Below, piece by piece: positions 26,191-35,208 of a stretch of 64,000 nt of DNA (its first letter is position 1; every line of letters begins with the position of its first letter). The translations under genes and the position numbers were made by a program. The stretch is from Planctomycetota bacterium (lineage in GTDB: Bacteria > Planctomycetota > Phycisphaerae > Phycisphaerales > Phycisphaeraceae): the NCBI GenBank assembly GCA_016350165.1, contig CP066225.1, positions 1,488,001 through 1,552,000 of the forward strand, in the 5' to 3' direction. Below the pieces are notes generated by a model, which was not told the DNA's origin, made no database searches, and was given only the letters and a program-made list of their open reading frames with translations.

Positions 26191-26883
26191 ATGCCGAACG
26201 AAGTAATGACGTATTGGATCATCTGGCTGATTGGTGGCTACCTGTGCGGAGCGATTCCGTTTGGGCTGTTGATTGGGAAGATGAAGGGTATTGATGTTCG
26301 TGAGCACGGTTCGAAGAACATTGGTGCGACGAATACTGGCCGTGTGCTGGGGAAGAAGTGGGGCATCCTGTGCTTTTTGCTGGATGTGCTGAAGGGTGCT
26401 GGTCCAGTGCTGAGCTATGGGCTGGTGACTGGAGCAAGTGCTGGTGAATTGACTGTGGCGGGCCAACTGATGTGGTTGGCGATTGCGGTGGTGGCGGTGT
26501 GCGGCCATATGTTCCCGGTTTGGCTGAAGTTTAAGGGTGGTAAAGGTGTGGCAACGGGACTGGGTGTACTGCTGGGGTTCTGGCCCGTGCTGACGGTAGC
26601 TGGGGTTGTGGCGGGGCTGACTTGGTTGCTGATCGTGAATGTGACGGCTTATGTGTCGCTGGCATCCGTGTTGGCGGCGGCGAGCTTGCCGGTGGTGAGC
26701 GTGGCGATGACATTTGTGTTGGGCGGGGATTGGAAGCAGGCATTGATTTATGCGTGCTTAACGGGCGCATTGGCTGCGATGGTGATTATTAAGCACAGTG
26801 CGAACATTTCGCGGCTGAAGGCTGGGACTGAGAACAAGGTGGGCTGGGGGATGAAGGGCAAGAAGCTAAAGAAGAGTGAGTAG
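26191..26883 (+). CDS. plsY: Acyl-phosphate:glycerol-3-phosphate acyltransferase PlsY
   Basis: Integral membrane enzyme that acylates glycerol-3-phosphate from acyl-phosphate, the first step of phospholipid synthesis. About 230 residues, near the family length. Three loop motifs are visible: GSKNIGATNTGRVLG, KFKGGKGVATG and IIKHSANISRL. Five hydrophobic helices separate them. The ATG at 26191 has AGGA seven bases upstream; GTG 26185 is the alternative. The basic C-terminal tail (GKKLKKSE) is cytoplasmic. The next gene starts 56 bases on. Confidence 0.94.
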   Translation: MPNEVMTYWIIWLIGGYLCGAIPFGLLIGKMKGIDVREHGSKNIGATNTGRVLGKKWGILCFLLDVLKGAGPVLSYGLVTGASAGELTVAGQLMWLAIAVVAVCGHMFPVWLKFKGGKGVATGLGVLLGFWPVLTVAGVVAGLTWLLIVNVTAYVSLASVLAAASLPVVSVAMTFVLGGDWKQALIYACLTGALAAMVIIKHSANISRLKAGTENKVGWGMKGKKLKKSE

Positions 26884-26938
26884 GGATACTTTTTGTGGGG
26901 TGGGACTAATCAACATATAAATCGTTCCGGAGGTTTAG

Positions 26939-28414
26939 ATGGTTGCATTTACAGGTCTTGGGATTGTTGTGCTGTTGCTACCGGTGGTGTTTGGCGGCTT
27001 TGGTTTCTATTGGCTGGCTAAAGGGTGGCGAGGCAAGAAAGTTGATGATCATCCTGTTTGCAGGAAGTGTCGGTATGATTTAATCGGGGTGTGCAGCGGT
27101 GAGTTAGACGCGCTTTGGGGGCAAGCTTGCTCGGAGTGTGGGAAATGGTTGCATAACGAAAAAGATATACGGATTGGCAATCGTCAACGATCGAAGTTTA
27201 AAGTAGTACTGGGGTTGATCTCATTTGTGATTTGTTTGTCGATTATAGGAGGTGCGGGTTATTCAATAACGAGAAATGTTGGGTTTAAAACATTTTTACC
27301 GACGTGGTATCTGAAATTAGAGGCTAATTACCCTGCCCTTTTGAGATATGGGGATAGTTCGTTGAATGTTTTGTGTTATCGAATTCAATATGATTTATTG
27401 AGTAAAGAGCAGATTAGTGATCTGGTGGACGATGCAATTGACGCGATTGATGGGCCTGCACGTTTGTGGGTTGTGAATGGTAATGATGCATCATGGGGTG
27501 ATGTGTTTATTGAAGCGGCTGTCATGGGTAAGGTGAGTGTTGAACAGACAGAGAAGTATTTGGATGCGATGATGCGTCATGCGGTTTGGCGGCGGCCGAC
27601 TTATGTACTCCCCGAGAGTGAGATTCAATTGGCGTTAGATAGCCCGCTAGATAGACGTGGGTTGACTCAAAGATTTGGCCCTAAGGTTGCGGGTACATGG
27701 ATAACATCACAAGGTGGTGTGGAATTCCTTTTTTCAAACAGTCGCAGCAAGCTTGGGAAACATCGTCGAGAAGTCAAAAAACGAGACTATTTAAGCGGCG
27801 ACTATATCCAATACTGGGAAGGCTTTTTTTTGTGGGATATAGCGGATGAAGGGGAGCGTGTTGAGCTGGGAATACACGATCTTGAGTGGACGATAACGGC
27901 GGAGTGTCGAATCGATGTGGGTGGGAAGAAACGTACTCTTGCTAAGAAGGATTTTGTTTTTAGGGACAAGATTGAAGTGGTGGATAAGGAACGTGGGCTT
28001 GAGTTGATTAAGCAAGTAAAAACAGAAGAGGCTGCAAAAGGTTTTGTAAATTCGGTTAAAAAAATTGAAATAAAGCCGGGAGGATTTAGCAAGTCATTAA
28101 ATAAGCAAGAACATTCATTGAATATTATTTTTGCTACACGACTGCATGGGTTTGCGTATGAATGCTATATGGTGTTGCCGAATAATGAAGAGATATATTT
28201 GAACGAATTCATCTGTGATAAAGGTGATAATGAAATAGATTACTTAAGGAATTGCTGGTTAGATCCTAAAAAGCTTGAGGGTGTAGAGACGGTGGATTTA
28301 CTAATGAAGCCTAACCGTGAGTTAGCCTATCGTCATGTTGGGTTAATGGAGATCGTGGGTGAAGAAGTGTTGATTGAAGATATTGAGATTCAGAATGAGA
28401 GTGATGGACAGTAG
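26939..28414 (+). CDS. Zinc-ribbon membrane protein, hypothetical
   Basis: 491 residues with GGAGG ahead of the ATG. An N-terminal helix (GIVVLLLPVVFGGFGFYWLA), then a cytoplasmic zinc-ribbon pair CRKC (about 40-43) and CSEC (about 64-67), then a second helix (VVLGLISFVICLSIIGGAGY), then a long extracytoplasmic domain without recognisable motifs. Cysteine pairs next to membrane helices recur in planctomycete proteins of unknown role, including the 29195 gene here. AT-rich third positions. Function unknown. Confidence 0.75.
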   Translation: MVAFTGLGIVVLLLPVVFGGFGFYWLAKGWRGKKVDDHPVCRKCRYDLIGVCSGELDALWGQACSECGKWLHNEKDIRIGNRQRSKFKVVLGLISFVICLSIIGGAGYSITRNVGFKTFLPTWYLKLEANYPALLRYGDSSLNVLCYRIQYDLLSKEQISDLVDDAIDAIDGPARLWVVNGNDASWGDVFIEAAVMGKVSVEQTEKYLDAMMRHAVWRRPTYVLPESEIQLALDSPLDRRGLTQRFGPKVAGTWITSQGGVEFLFSNSRSKLGKHRREVKKRDYLSGDYIQYWEGFFLWDIADEGERVELGIHDLEWTITAECRIDVGGKKRTLAKKDFVFRDKIEVVDKERGLELIKQVKTEEAAKGFVNSVKKIEIKPGGFSKSLNKQEHSLNIIFATRLHGFAYECYMVLPNNEEIYLNEFICDKGDNEIDYLRNCWLDPKKLEGVETVDLLMKPNRELAYRHVGLMEIVGEEVLIEDIEIQNESDGQ

Positions 28415-28428
28415 CTTGATATGAGGGA

Positions 28429-28640
28429 AAAATAAAAATGCCCTGCCCGAGCGTTAACTCAGACAGGGCGTGGAGCATGGCACGGTGTCTTCCCAAAGTT
28501 TGTTCATCCGTGAACGTGAGAGTAAACAAAGCAAGCCTTGGATTTGTTTACTTGTTACTGTCATTGCTCCCGAACTGATTGACTTAATCCTTTAAGTGTT
28601 CTCAGTTCTTGACAGTAGGAACCACCTTCCCGCACTATAT
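28429..28640 (-). ncRNA. Candidate structured small RNA or 3'UTR RNA
   Basis: Read on the minus strand, about 200 bases form successive hairpins: a long interrupted stem TACTGTCA/TGACAGTA (28556-28563, 28610-28617) enclosing AACTGA/TCAGTT and ACTTAA/TTAAGT; a perfect 10-bp stem AGTAAACAAA/TTTGTTTACT (28521-28552); GTTCA-TCCG-TGAAC (28502-28515); and a terminator GCCCTG/CAGGGC (28440-28469) with an AT-rich T-run. A TATAGT word (28634-28639) could be a -10 box, but no -35 box fits. It lies directly after the stop of the 28651 gene, so it may be its 3'UTR. It does not match tmRNA, 6S, SRP or RNase P RNA by eye. Confidence 0.5.
28440..28469 (-). terminator. Terminator of the 28651 lipoprotein gene or the candidate RNA
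   Basis: GCCCTG/CAGGGC stem followed on the minus strand by ATTTTTATTTTT. Confidence 0.8.
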
Positions 28641-28650
28641 TTCATGAGAG

Positions 28651-29022
28651 TTAGAGCGCTTTTTGGATTGCGTCATATAACTCGATACTCTTGGTTTCGT
28701 TGCCGAAGGCGCCGTAGTGGATTTCAAGCTTGGATACGTTGTTGCCCATCTTTTCGATGGTAATATCGATCTTGGTGTCATCCTGGTCACGGCCGACCAT
28801 GCGGACAGTGTTATCAGTTTCGTTCTTCGAGATCTCGCGATATCCCTTATCTCCAAGTGCTTTAGTTGTAGCACTGGCGACATTCGTAGGCGACGAATCG
28901 ATGTAGCCTGAGATTGTCCCGAAGGAATTAGTCACGTTTGGTTGATCAGTAGAACAAGCTGCAAGAACAGCTAAAAGACTCACCACCAGAGATAGAAACA
29001 AGGCTGTTTTAATTGTCTTCAT
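28651..29022 (-). CDS. Small lipoprotein (DUF3568-like)
   Basis: 123 residues from ATG 29022, where GGAG lies eight bases upstream; the frame is open back to 29106. Signal peptide with lipobox LAAC, so lipid-anchored. The mature part (TTKALGDKGYREISKNETDN... and DITIEKMGNNVSKLEIHYGA) has the beta-alpha-beta look of DUF3568-type lipoproteins. Envelope location is likely; function unknown. Followed by the folded region 28429-28640. Confidence 0.78.
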   Translation of the reverse strand: MKTIKTALFLSLVVSLLAVLAACSTDQPNVTNSFGTISGYIDSSPTNVASATTKALGDKGYREISKNETDNTVRMVGRDQDDTKIDITIEKMGNNVSKLEIHYGAFGNETKSIELYDAIQKAL

Positions 29023-29194
29023 TTCGATTACTCCTTTACAAACAGCACATATTCTTCCCAGCCAACTCACAGGGATGATATCGACATGAAGTGAAGTGTC
29101 CTGCACCTAATGTCGAAAATTTTTTTCCGGTTTTTCCGTAATGCGTATCCGAGGGATAGCTTGTAGAGGAAGTGGTCGTAAAAGTCCGATTATT

Positions 29195-29530
29195 TCACGG
29201 TTTTTCGTTTAGATATGACAGTATTGCAGCGAGAATGAAGACGAATGCGATGAGGCCTGATACGAATATAGGAATACCCGCAGCATCAGAATTCATCGAA
29301 ATAATCATCCCGATAAGCAAAATGATAACCGCAATGGAAGCGAGAAAGATGGTTCTGAGGCGGACCATGAAGCGGTCAAATTTCTGGGCTTTACTACGAT
29401 ATTCAGAGCCGACCCCTTTGCCGGTGGACTTGTCGTAGTAATTACCACATTCGGGACATTTACCCCGTTCAGGCAGGCCTGTGAACTCGTATTGGCATTT
29501 GGTGCATGTATCGTAAACTTGGCTGGTCAT
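29195..29530 (-). CDS. Zinc-ribbon protein with two membrane helices
   Basis: 111 residues. CTKC (about 9-12) and CPEC (about 25-28) form a zinc ribbon, followed by two hydrophobic helices (TIFLASIAVIILLIGMIISM and IPIFVSGLIAFVFILAAIL). Similar order to the start of the 26939 protein. No RNA- or DNA-binding role can be read. Function unknown. Confidence 0.75.
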   Translation of the reverse strand: MTSQVYDTCTKCQYEFTGLPERGKCPECGNYYDKSTGKGVGSEYRSKAQKFDRFMVRLRTIFLASIAVIILLIGMIISMNSDAAGIPIFVSGLIAFVFILAAILSYLNEKP

Positions 29531-29636
29531 AAGGCAGAGTATGGAATGGGGGATCAGGGATTATTGTGCAAAGCTTTGCCTGTGAAGGAGCAAAAGCGGC
29601 TACTACTAAATAAGACGAAGCGGCTAAGAGTGTGTT

Positions 29637-29780
29637 TCAGGTGAAAGCGTAAAACACGAACATGAACGCAAGAACGAGGATGAAGATTGCAAGAACGATG
29701 AGCGTCATGATCTTGTCAATCTTGTTAAGTTTTTTGCGAGCTTCCCCGCGATTGTCCTGTTCAGGCGTCTTGGCTTCCAT
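29637..29780 (-). CDS. Very small single-pass membrane protein
   Basis: 47 residues from ATG 29780, preferred because GGAG precedes it by five to six bases; the frame is open to 29828. A charged N-terminal half (TPEQDNRGEARKKLNKIDKI) is followed by one hydrophobic helix at the C-terminus (LIVLAIFILVLAFMFVFYAF). It may be a regulatory or accessory membrane peptide; nothing more can be said. Confidence 0.6.
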   Translation of the reverse strand: MEAKTPEQDNRGEARKKLNKIDKIMTLIVLAIFILVLAFMFVFYAFT

Positions 29781-30197
29781 GATAGCTCCTGGTTGATAGC
29801 AGATTTTGCAGGTATTTAACATCGCCAAACTGACTGCTATTTCAATGAATCGTAAATTCAGCCTAGCTATGCATCAAGAAATATTGCTTTGTTGAGTGAT
29901 TGGGGAAGGTGCTGAAAGTCGATTGAAGCTGAGTTGGATGGGGGGGTGGCGGGTATGACAGGGGAAGGGAAATGACCTACAATCTGCATGGTTTAGAGTG
30001 ACCTGAAAGGGTTGCCTGATCTATTGCATGAAGCATTTAAGCTGATATAACTACTTGGTTTACAAAAAGTTAGTTATGTCATTTCAAAAGGTTGATTGCG
30101 AGAAAAGCTGTGCCAGCTTGTGTTGTGATCCCATAGTGTGACAATTGATCAATAAATTAGAGCGAGGTTCGTTCTGATTTGAGAAAGGAATTTAGCC
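29781..30197. other. Intergenic region upstream of gpmI
   Basis: About 415 bases with the divergent promoters of the small membrane protein and gpmI. No hairpin or conserved motif stood out. Confidence 0.4.
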
Positions 30198-31823
30198 GTG
30201 TCAGATAGTCCGAAACCGGTTGTGGTCATCGTTCGTGATGGCTGGGGTTGCAATCCTAATCCAGAACATGACAAGTTCAATGCGATTAAGCTCGCGAACA
30301 CACCTCGCGGCGATGAATTGCTTGCGAAGTACCCTTGGACCTTGATCCATACCAGTGGCGAGCCAGTTGGTTTGAACGACGGAACAATGGGTAACAGTGA
30401 AGTTGGTCACCAGAACATTGGTGCTGGCCGCGTTGTGAACCAGGAATCTGTGCGCATCACCAAGTCAATCCGTGATGGCGAGTTCTTCGAAAACGAAGCG
30501 ATGGTCAATGCAGTGAAAGCTGCGAAAGAAAAAGGCAGCTACGTTCACCTGCTGGGTATCGCATCTGATGCTGGCGTGCACGGTATGCTGACTCACCTGT
30601 TTGCATGTATTGAACTTTGCAAGAAACTTGGCCAAGACAAAGTTGCAATCCATCTCTTCGGCGATGGTCGTGATACAGGACCATACACTGGTAAGGGTTA
30701 CGTTGAGCAGATCATCAACAAATGTAAAGAGCTTGGCGTTGGTAGTGTTGCGAGTGTCATCGGTCGCTACTATGCGATGGATAGAGACAATCGCTGGGAA
30801 CGCGTGAAGATGGCTTACGACCTGCTCACAACTGGTAAAGTTGATGGTGAAGTCGTCCCTAACTTTGATGATGCTCTTACAGCAATTCAAAACTACTACG
30901 ATAACCCAACGAATGATTCGCAAAATGGCGATGAGTTCATCATGCCTCGCACAGTGGGTGACGCAGAAGCAACGCGTATTAAAGATGGCGATAGCGTGAT
31001 CTTCTACAACTATCGTGGCGATAGACCTCGCGAGATCACTCGTGCATTCATGCAACCTGACTTCTTTGGCAATGTATTGCCTTCACCTGAAAGTGGCGCG
31101 AAGGGCTTTGAGCGTAAACAGCTTGACCTTCAGTACGTCTGCATGACGGCTTATGATGAAAGCTTCATCAAGTGGCCTAACCTTGCAGTCGCTTACTTAA
31201 AACCACCGAAGATGATCAACATCGGCGGCGAATACATCTCTAAACTCGGCAAAACGCAATTCCGTTGTGCTGAAACTGAGAAGTTCCCACACGTTACTTT
31301 CTTTGCAAATGATTACCGTGAAGAGCCGTTCCCGGGTGAAGGCCGTCAGATGGCACAGTCGCCAAAGGTTGCGACTTATGACTTGCAGCCTGAGATGTCA
31401 GCCTATGAAATCAAGGATATTATCCTTGGCCGCGTAAATGCTGAAGATTGTGAAGACTTCATTTTGGTCAACTTCGCTAACGGCGACATGGTTGGCCATA
31501 CAGGTAAACTTGATGCTGCGATCAAGGCAGTTGAAACCGTTGACAAGTGTGTTGGTGAAATCGTTGATGCAGTTCTAGCACGCGGCGGCAAGCTGATTGT
31601 TACAGCTGACCACGGTAACGCAGAGCAGATGTTCAACCCTGATACTGACGCACCTCATACAGCTCACACGCTTTATGATGTCGAATGCATCTTGGTTGAC
31701 CCTGATCTTCCAAAGAACACGAAGCTGCAAGAAGACGGCAAGCTTGCTGATATTTTCCCAACTGCACTCAAGTTCATGAAACTTGATCAGCCAGCGGAAA
31801 TGACCGGCGTCTCACTCTTCTAA
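30198..31823 (+). CDS. gpmI: 2,3-bisphosphoglycerate-independent phosphoglycerate mutase
   Basis: Glycolytic/gluconeogenic enzyme that interconverts 3- and 2-phosphoglycerate using two manganese ions and a phosphoserine intermediate. 541 residues, typical of the family. The N-terminal metal motif RDGWG, the catalytic serine in GNSEVGH (Ser67), GDGRDTGP, and the second metal site TADHGNAEQM with the later HTAH are all present. The start is GTG with AAAGGAA upstream. A strong terminator follows. No other glycolytic genes adjoin. Confidence 0.97.
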   Translation: MSDSPKPVVVIVRDGWGCNPNPEHDKFNAIKLANTPRGDELLAKYPWTLIHTSGEPVGLNDGTMGNSEVGHQNIGAGRVVNQESVRITKSIRDGEFFENEAMVNAVKAAKEKGSYVHLLGIASDAGVHGMLTHLFACIELCKKLGQDKVAIHLFGDGRDTGPYTGKGYVEQIINKCKELGVGSVASVIGRYYAMDRDNRWERVKMAYDLLTTGKVDGEVVPNFDDALTAIQNYYDNPTNDSQNGDEFIMPRTVGDAEATRIKDGDSVIFYNYRGDRPREITRAFMQPDFFGNVLPSPESGAKGFERKQLDLQYVCMTAYDESFIKWPNLAVAYLKPPKMINIGGEYISKLGKTQFRCAETEKFPHVTFFANDYREEPFPGEGRQMAQSPKVATYDLQPEMSAYEIKDIILGRVNAEDCEDFILVNFANGDMVGHTGKLDAAIKAVETVDKCVGEIVDAVLARGGKLIVTADHGNAEQMFNPDTDAPHTAHTLYDVECILVDPDLPKNTKLQEDGKLADIFPTALKFMKLDQPAEMTGVSLF

Positions 31824-31847
31824 TTCGAAGTTAGACAAAATAAAAAG

Positions 31848-31881
31848 AAAAGCTCACATGTTTAAACGTGTGAGCTTTTTT
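31848..31881 (+). terminator. Terminator of gpmI
   Basis: AAAGCTCACATG-TTTAAA-CGTGTGAGCTTT stem with T-run; may also serve the convergent 31910 gene. Confidence 0.85.
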
Positions 31882-31909
31882 AATTGGTTTATTTTACCGC
31901 CCTGCCCGA

Positions 31910-32491
31910 TCAGTTGCGAAACTCTGTTGGGAAGTCATCGCCAAAATCATCGTTAGGTGGTGGCGGGATTATGGGAGGTGAATCAGGTGTATCACCTGAG
32001 GAGTTTTGTGATGCATTTTCACCAAGATCATTTTCGCCTAGCAATGTAAACATGCGCTGACGAAGGTACTGTGTTGCAAATGTGATATCGTCTGTATGCA
32101 CAACAACAGCAGCGTGATTGCGAGGACGAACAAGCAATGGATAAACGTATGAGATATTCACTTCAGCAGTGAGCAGCGATGTACAAATGTCCTGAAGAGT
32201 GGAACCGTTAGAGAGTTCAACAACAAGAACGTTGTGATGCGAGAACGCAAGGTCATTACGTTCAAGGATTCGCTTAGCGAGAACTGCACGTGAAGTGAGT
32301 AAACGGACAACAGCATGATCAGCTGCATCAACAACTGAAAAACCAGCAAGCGTGAGCGCGGGTGCCTTCATAACCTCGATCAGTTGGTTGAGTTTACCGA
32401 CTCTATTGTCGAGAAAGACACTGAACTGAGTGTTTTGCGGCGGCTCAAAGCTTTGCCCTGATTGAGTCTTTACCGGTGTGGAAGCCATCAT
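31910..32491 (-). CDS. ACT-domain protein
   Basis: 193 residues. Two ACT-like units: FSVFLDNRVGKLNQLIEVM (about 24-42) with the typical Gly-Lys-Leu turn, and VVELSNGSTLQDICTSLL (about 90-107), followed by YVYPLLV. ACT domains bind amino acids or similar small ligands and act as allosteric sensors, so a regulatory role is plausible. The C-terminal 45 residues are Pro/Asp-rich and disordered (SPPIIPPPPNDDFGDDFP). No catalytic domain is attached. Convergent with gpmI. Confidence 0.8.
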   Translation of the reverse strand: MMASTPVKTQSGQSFEPPQNTQFSVFLDNRVGKLNQLIEVMKAPALTLAGFSVVDAADHAVVRLLTSRAVLAKRILERNDLAFSHHNVLVVELSNGSTLQDICTSLLTAEVNISYVYPLLVRPRNHAAVVVHTDDITFATQYLRQRMFTLLGENDLGENASQNSSGDTPDSPPIIPPPPNDDFGDDFPTEFRN

Positions 32492-32735
32492 GAAATGCTA
32501 TGCTCCGACGAGACAAAGTAAAGCAGCACAAGGGTTTACGTATTCCCTTGCATTTGGGGTGTATCGTCCGAACATCGCTCTGGATCAAGGAAAGAGGAAT
32601 TCCAGGCCCCTTTTTATTGGCAATTGAGGCTCTATACGATGGTCATAACATTTGCGACTGTTGTAACAAGGTAGGTCTGTAACGGTTAAATAAAAACCGC
32701 GTCACAAACCTCTTACGTCACGGTGAATTGTGCTT

Positions 32736-33410
32736 CTATCTCTCGTTACTCCGCTGCACAGGCTTCGCAATTTCATCCACGACCTTGTATTGCAAAGCCT
32801 GTGGTGCGGTCATGGTATGAAAGACCTGCCCCATCAATGGATACCACTCCACAGGCAACCGCATTGTCATCATCATTTCACGCTCGTAAATCGCCAAAGC
32901 CTTCATCTTGTAATCCTCAGGCGTACCCGATGATGCAATGCCGCCATGGATCGTAAATAATGAGTTTGGATATGCATATCGCTTCCCAGTTCCAGCAGCA
33001 ATCAACAATACCCCACCTGATTTCACATCAACCATCGCATGTGTATTCACCGGCGACTTCAACTGACGATATGTCTGAATAATTGCAAGACATGCATCCA
33101 GATCACCACCATTGGTGTTCACATAAAAATCAATCGGCTCGCCCGGATCTGTTGTATCCAAATACAATAATTGCGATATCACCTCACGAGCAGATAACGA
33201 ATTTAAATCTGTCGTCAAAACAATTTTTCGTTCTTTTAGTAACGGAGATGATAAGTCTATCTGCGTGTTAGGATATCCTGCTTGAATCATCTGCTCGACA
33301 TTTGAATACTCAACACGTCGGTAGGTTGTTTCACATCCTGCCATCAATACAACCGCACCAACGCACAATACAACTGCCAACCACATATGATCAATACGTT
33401 TGCAATACAT
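32736..33410 (-). CDS. ClpP-like lipoprotein
   Basis: 224 residues. A signal peptide with lipobox LMAGC (Cys26) is followed by a ClpP fold: YVNTNGGDL resembles YINSPGG of ClpP, Ser131 in KSGG sits where the catalytic serine is, and His155 in TIHGG where the catalytic histidine is. The residue expected to be the catalytic aspartate (before TAPQAL) is not Asp, so the triad may be incomplete. Cytoplasmic ClpP works with ClpX/ClpA inside the cell; a lipid-anchored, exported copy cannot. It could be an envelope peptidase or an inactive scaffold (inference). Not in an operon. Confidence 0.83.
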   Translation of the reverse strand: MYCKRIDHMWLAVVLCVGAVVLMAGCETTYRRVEYSNVEQMIQAGYPNTQIDLSSPLLKERKIVLTTDLNSLSAREVISQLLYLDTTDPGEPIDFYVNTNGGDLDACLAIIQTYRQLKSPVNTHAMVDVKSGGVLLIAAGTGKRYAYPNSLFTIHGGIASSGTPEDYKMKALAIYEREMMMTMRLPVEWYPLMGQVFHTMTAPQALQYKVVDEIAKPVQRSNER

Positions 33411-33531
33411 ACGTTCCCCTGCAAAATCTTATCGGCACAAATAGCCTCAACCAACTCTCATACGTATTGCTAACATCGTCACATAACCACATGAATTTAA
33501 CTACTCACTCGCCCTGCGTCGCTCACAAAAT

Positions 33532-33565
33532 AAAAAAGCGTTTCACATTCTCTTTTGCAAAACGC
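33532..33565 (-). terminator. Terminator of the 33611 gene
   Basis: GCGTTT/AAACGC stem followed on the minus strand by TTTTTTATTTTG. Confidence 0.65.
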
Positions 33566-33610
33566 CTCAGCAACCTTTTATCGGGACTATCAATTATCGC
33601 CACACATTAA

Positions 33611-33928
33611 TCAATCAAGTACCAAATATTTCAGATTATCAAAAGGCACAATCACTGCAGCCGATCTTCCAGAACCTTTACGAACAACAACACAATTTTG
33701 ATAAACCGACACATGCTTCGCCCCATCAAAATCACCTGAACGATACTTATCGCCATCTTCCATAATCAAGTATTCCAACCGCCCTGTGATCAATGGCTCA
33801 TTATTAATCAGAGGCTCATCATCAAAGCGAACCGTCTTGTGCGATGAACTCGTCCACTGTGCAGTTGTTAAAGATGTGATCATAAAAACGAATGCAACAA
33901 CAATAATGCTTATCGAGAGATGTTTCAT
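33611..33928 (-). CDS. Small exported protein
   Basis: 105 residues with a clear signal peptide (SISIIVVAFVFMITSLTTAQ) and a small mature domain (RLEYLIMEDGDKYRSGDFDG, VVVRKGSGRSAAVIVPFDNL) that looks like a beta-sheet fold. No family recognised. Terminator downstream at 33532-33565. Probably periplasmic. Confidence 0.7.
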   Translation of the reverse strand: MKHLSISIIVVAFVFMITSLTTAQWTSSSHKTVRFDDEPLINNEPLITGRLEYLIMEDGDKYRSGDFDGAKHVSVYQNCVVVRKGSGRSAAVIVPFDNLKYLVLD

Positions 33929-34041
33929 GGATCTGCTCCAAATTGGAATATGCCAAAGACGTATGCTCTATATAAATAGACGCATAACGATTCTCATTAG
34001 TTTCAATTTGTATCAAATCTATATTAAAAATGCGATTAACG

Positions 34042-34599
34042 CTAATACTGCTGAACTGAATCATCAACCGCTTGAGACCACAGATTCGTACCACCAGCCA
34101 CCGATTTCACATCATCAAAATCATTTAAACGTAATTGATTTGCCACGATCAACGAACGCTTACCCGAACGGCAAATCACCACCACTGGCCTCTCATCATA
34201 CTCACGCAACTCTTCCAAACGATTCGCAATCTCACCCATCGGCACAAGCACTGTACCCTCAACATGTGTTCGCTGATACTCTTCAGGCTCTCTGCAATCC
34301 AAGAACAAAATATCCTCCCCTCGATCCATCATTGCCTTCACTTCACGTGGTGTCACCTCCCAGTCAGGCTGGAACGGATACCCAAGTGGCAAACCATTTT
34401 CATCAAGTGAACTCATTGTTGTCATTTGTTGATTCGCATTCTGTTTGTCAGCCGCTCTCCCCATCACGACCATATCAATCACATAACCAGCTACTAGCAA
34501 CACCACCAGCAACAAACTGATACGCAACGCCCAACAACCACCGCACGAGCCGCGTTGCTTTCCATCTTCACCTGTATTGCATTGATTGGATTTGTTCAT
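34042..34599 (-). CDS. Membrane-anchored rhodanese-domain protein
   Basis: 185 residues from ATG 34599 (AGGA nine bases upstream); the frame is open to ATG 34644. A Cys-rich N-terminal stretch, one membrane helix (ISLLLVVLLVAGYVIDMVVM), then a rhodanese domain with LDCREPEEYQ and the active-site loop CRSGKRS (Cys143). Rhodaneses carry sulfur as a persulfide on that cysteine; the CRSGxRS loop is the typical single-domain bacterial form. The domain should lie outside the cytoplasm. Partner unknown. Confidence 0.85.
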   Translation of the reverse strand: MNKSNQCNTGEDGKQRGSCGGCWALRISLLLVVLLVAGYVIDMVVMGRAADKQNANQQMTTMSSLDENGLPLGYPFQPDWEVTPREVKAMMDRGEDILFLDCREPEEYQRTHVEGTVLVPMGEIANRLEELREYDERPVVVICRSGKRSLIVANQLRLNDFDDVKSVAGGTNLWSQAVDDSVQQY

Positions 34600-34719
34600 A
34601 ACCTGACTTTCCTGCTCATTCAATAATTCACGCAAGCCAGCCATTTTGCAATGAGGGTCTTAAACAAATCTCTACGGGTTCGCTAGCAACACACGCGCAA
34701 TAGTCTCGCCTCATCATAC

Positions 34720-34741
34720 AAAAAAACGCGGCCACGCCGCG
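34720..34741 (-). terminator. Terminator of the 34779 gene
   Basis: CGCGGC-CAC-GCCGCG stem followed on the minus strand by a run of seven T. Confidence 0.8.
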
Positions 34742-34778
34742 CTCATAATCTTCATAACAATTTTTCATCATTCACAAA

Positions 34779-35033
34779 TTAGCTTTTCACTTCAACTTTT
34801 GTGAACTGATCTAAGTTGCAAACATAGATCTCACCGTCGTCTTTACGCACGACAAGACGGTCCAGCCACAACCTGTCATCTTTAGCTTTCGCGAACCATG
34901 AGCCGGTTTTACGCTGCTCATATTTCTCGACAGTGCCTTCGACGGTCGTATTCCAGTTTTCCTGCTGACGAGGTATCTGCTGTGTGATCACCACACGCTG
35001 CCCAGCTTTGAATGAGTTTGTTGCCTGGTTCAT
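34779..35033 (-). CDS. Conserved small protein of unknown function
   Basis: 84 residues from ATG 35033, where GGAG lies about nine bases upstream; the frame is open to 35066. Sequence such as GQRVVITQQIPRQQENWNTT and GTVEKYEQRKTGSWFAKAKD with LWLDRLVVRKDDGE suggests a small beta-barrel. I recall similar proteins annotated as hypothetical in planctomycetes, but cannot name a family. No signal peptide, so cytoplasmic. Terminator directly downstream. Confidence 0.75.
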   Translation of the reverse strand: MNQATNSFKAGQRVVITQQIPRQQENWNTTVEGTVEKYEQRKTGSWFAKAKDDRLWLDRLVVRKDDGEIYVCNLDQFTKVEVKS

Positions 35034-35208
35034 GCAAACTGCTCCTGTAGGTTTCGTCATAAACATATATCAAATGCCGAGCTATGAAAAGTTTCCCCCC
35101 CAGAAAAACCCACATATTCCCCAAACAGACCCCTCACACTCAATTGCTTGCCTGCCGCTAATGAATCTCCTACACTCAAAGCCCAATAAATGGCCTCCAC
35201 AGCCGACT

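Noticed and set aside
28429-28640. Identification as 6S RNA, tmRNA, SRP RNA or RNase P RNA
   Set aside because: Length suits 6S, but the fold is a series of hairpins rather than one long rod with a central bubble, and none of the signature sequences of the other RNAs is present.
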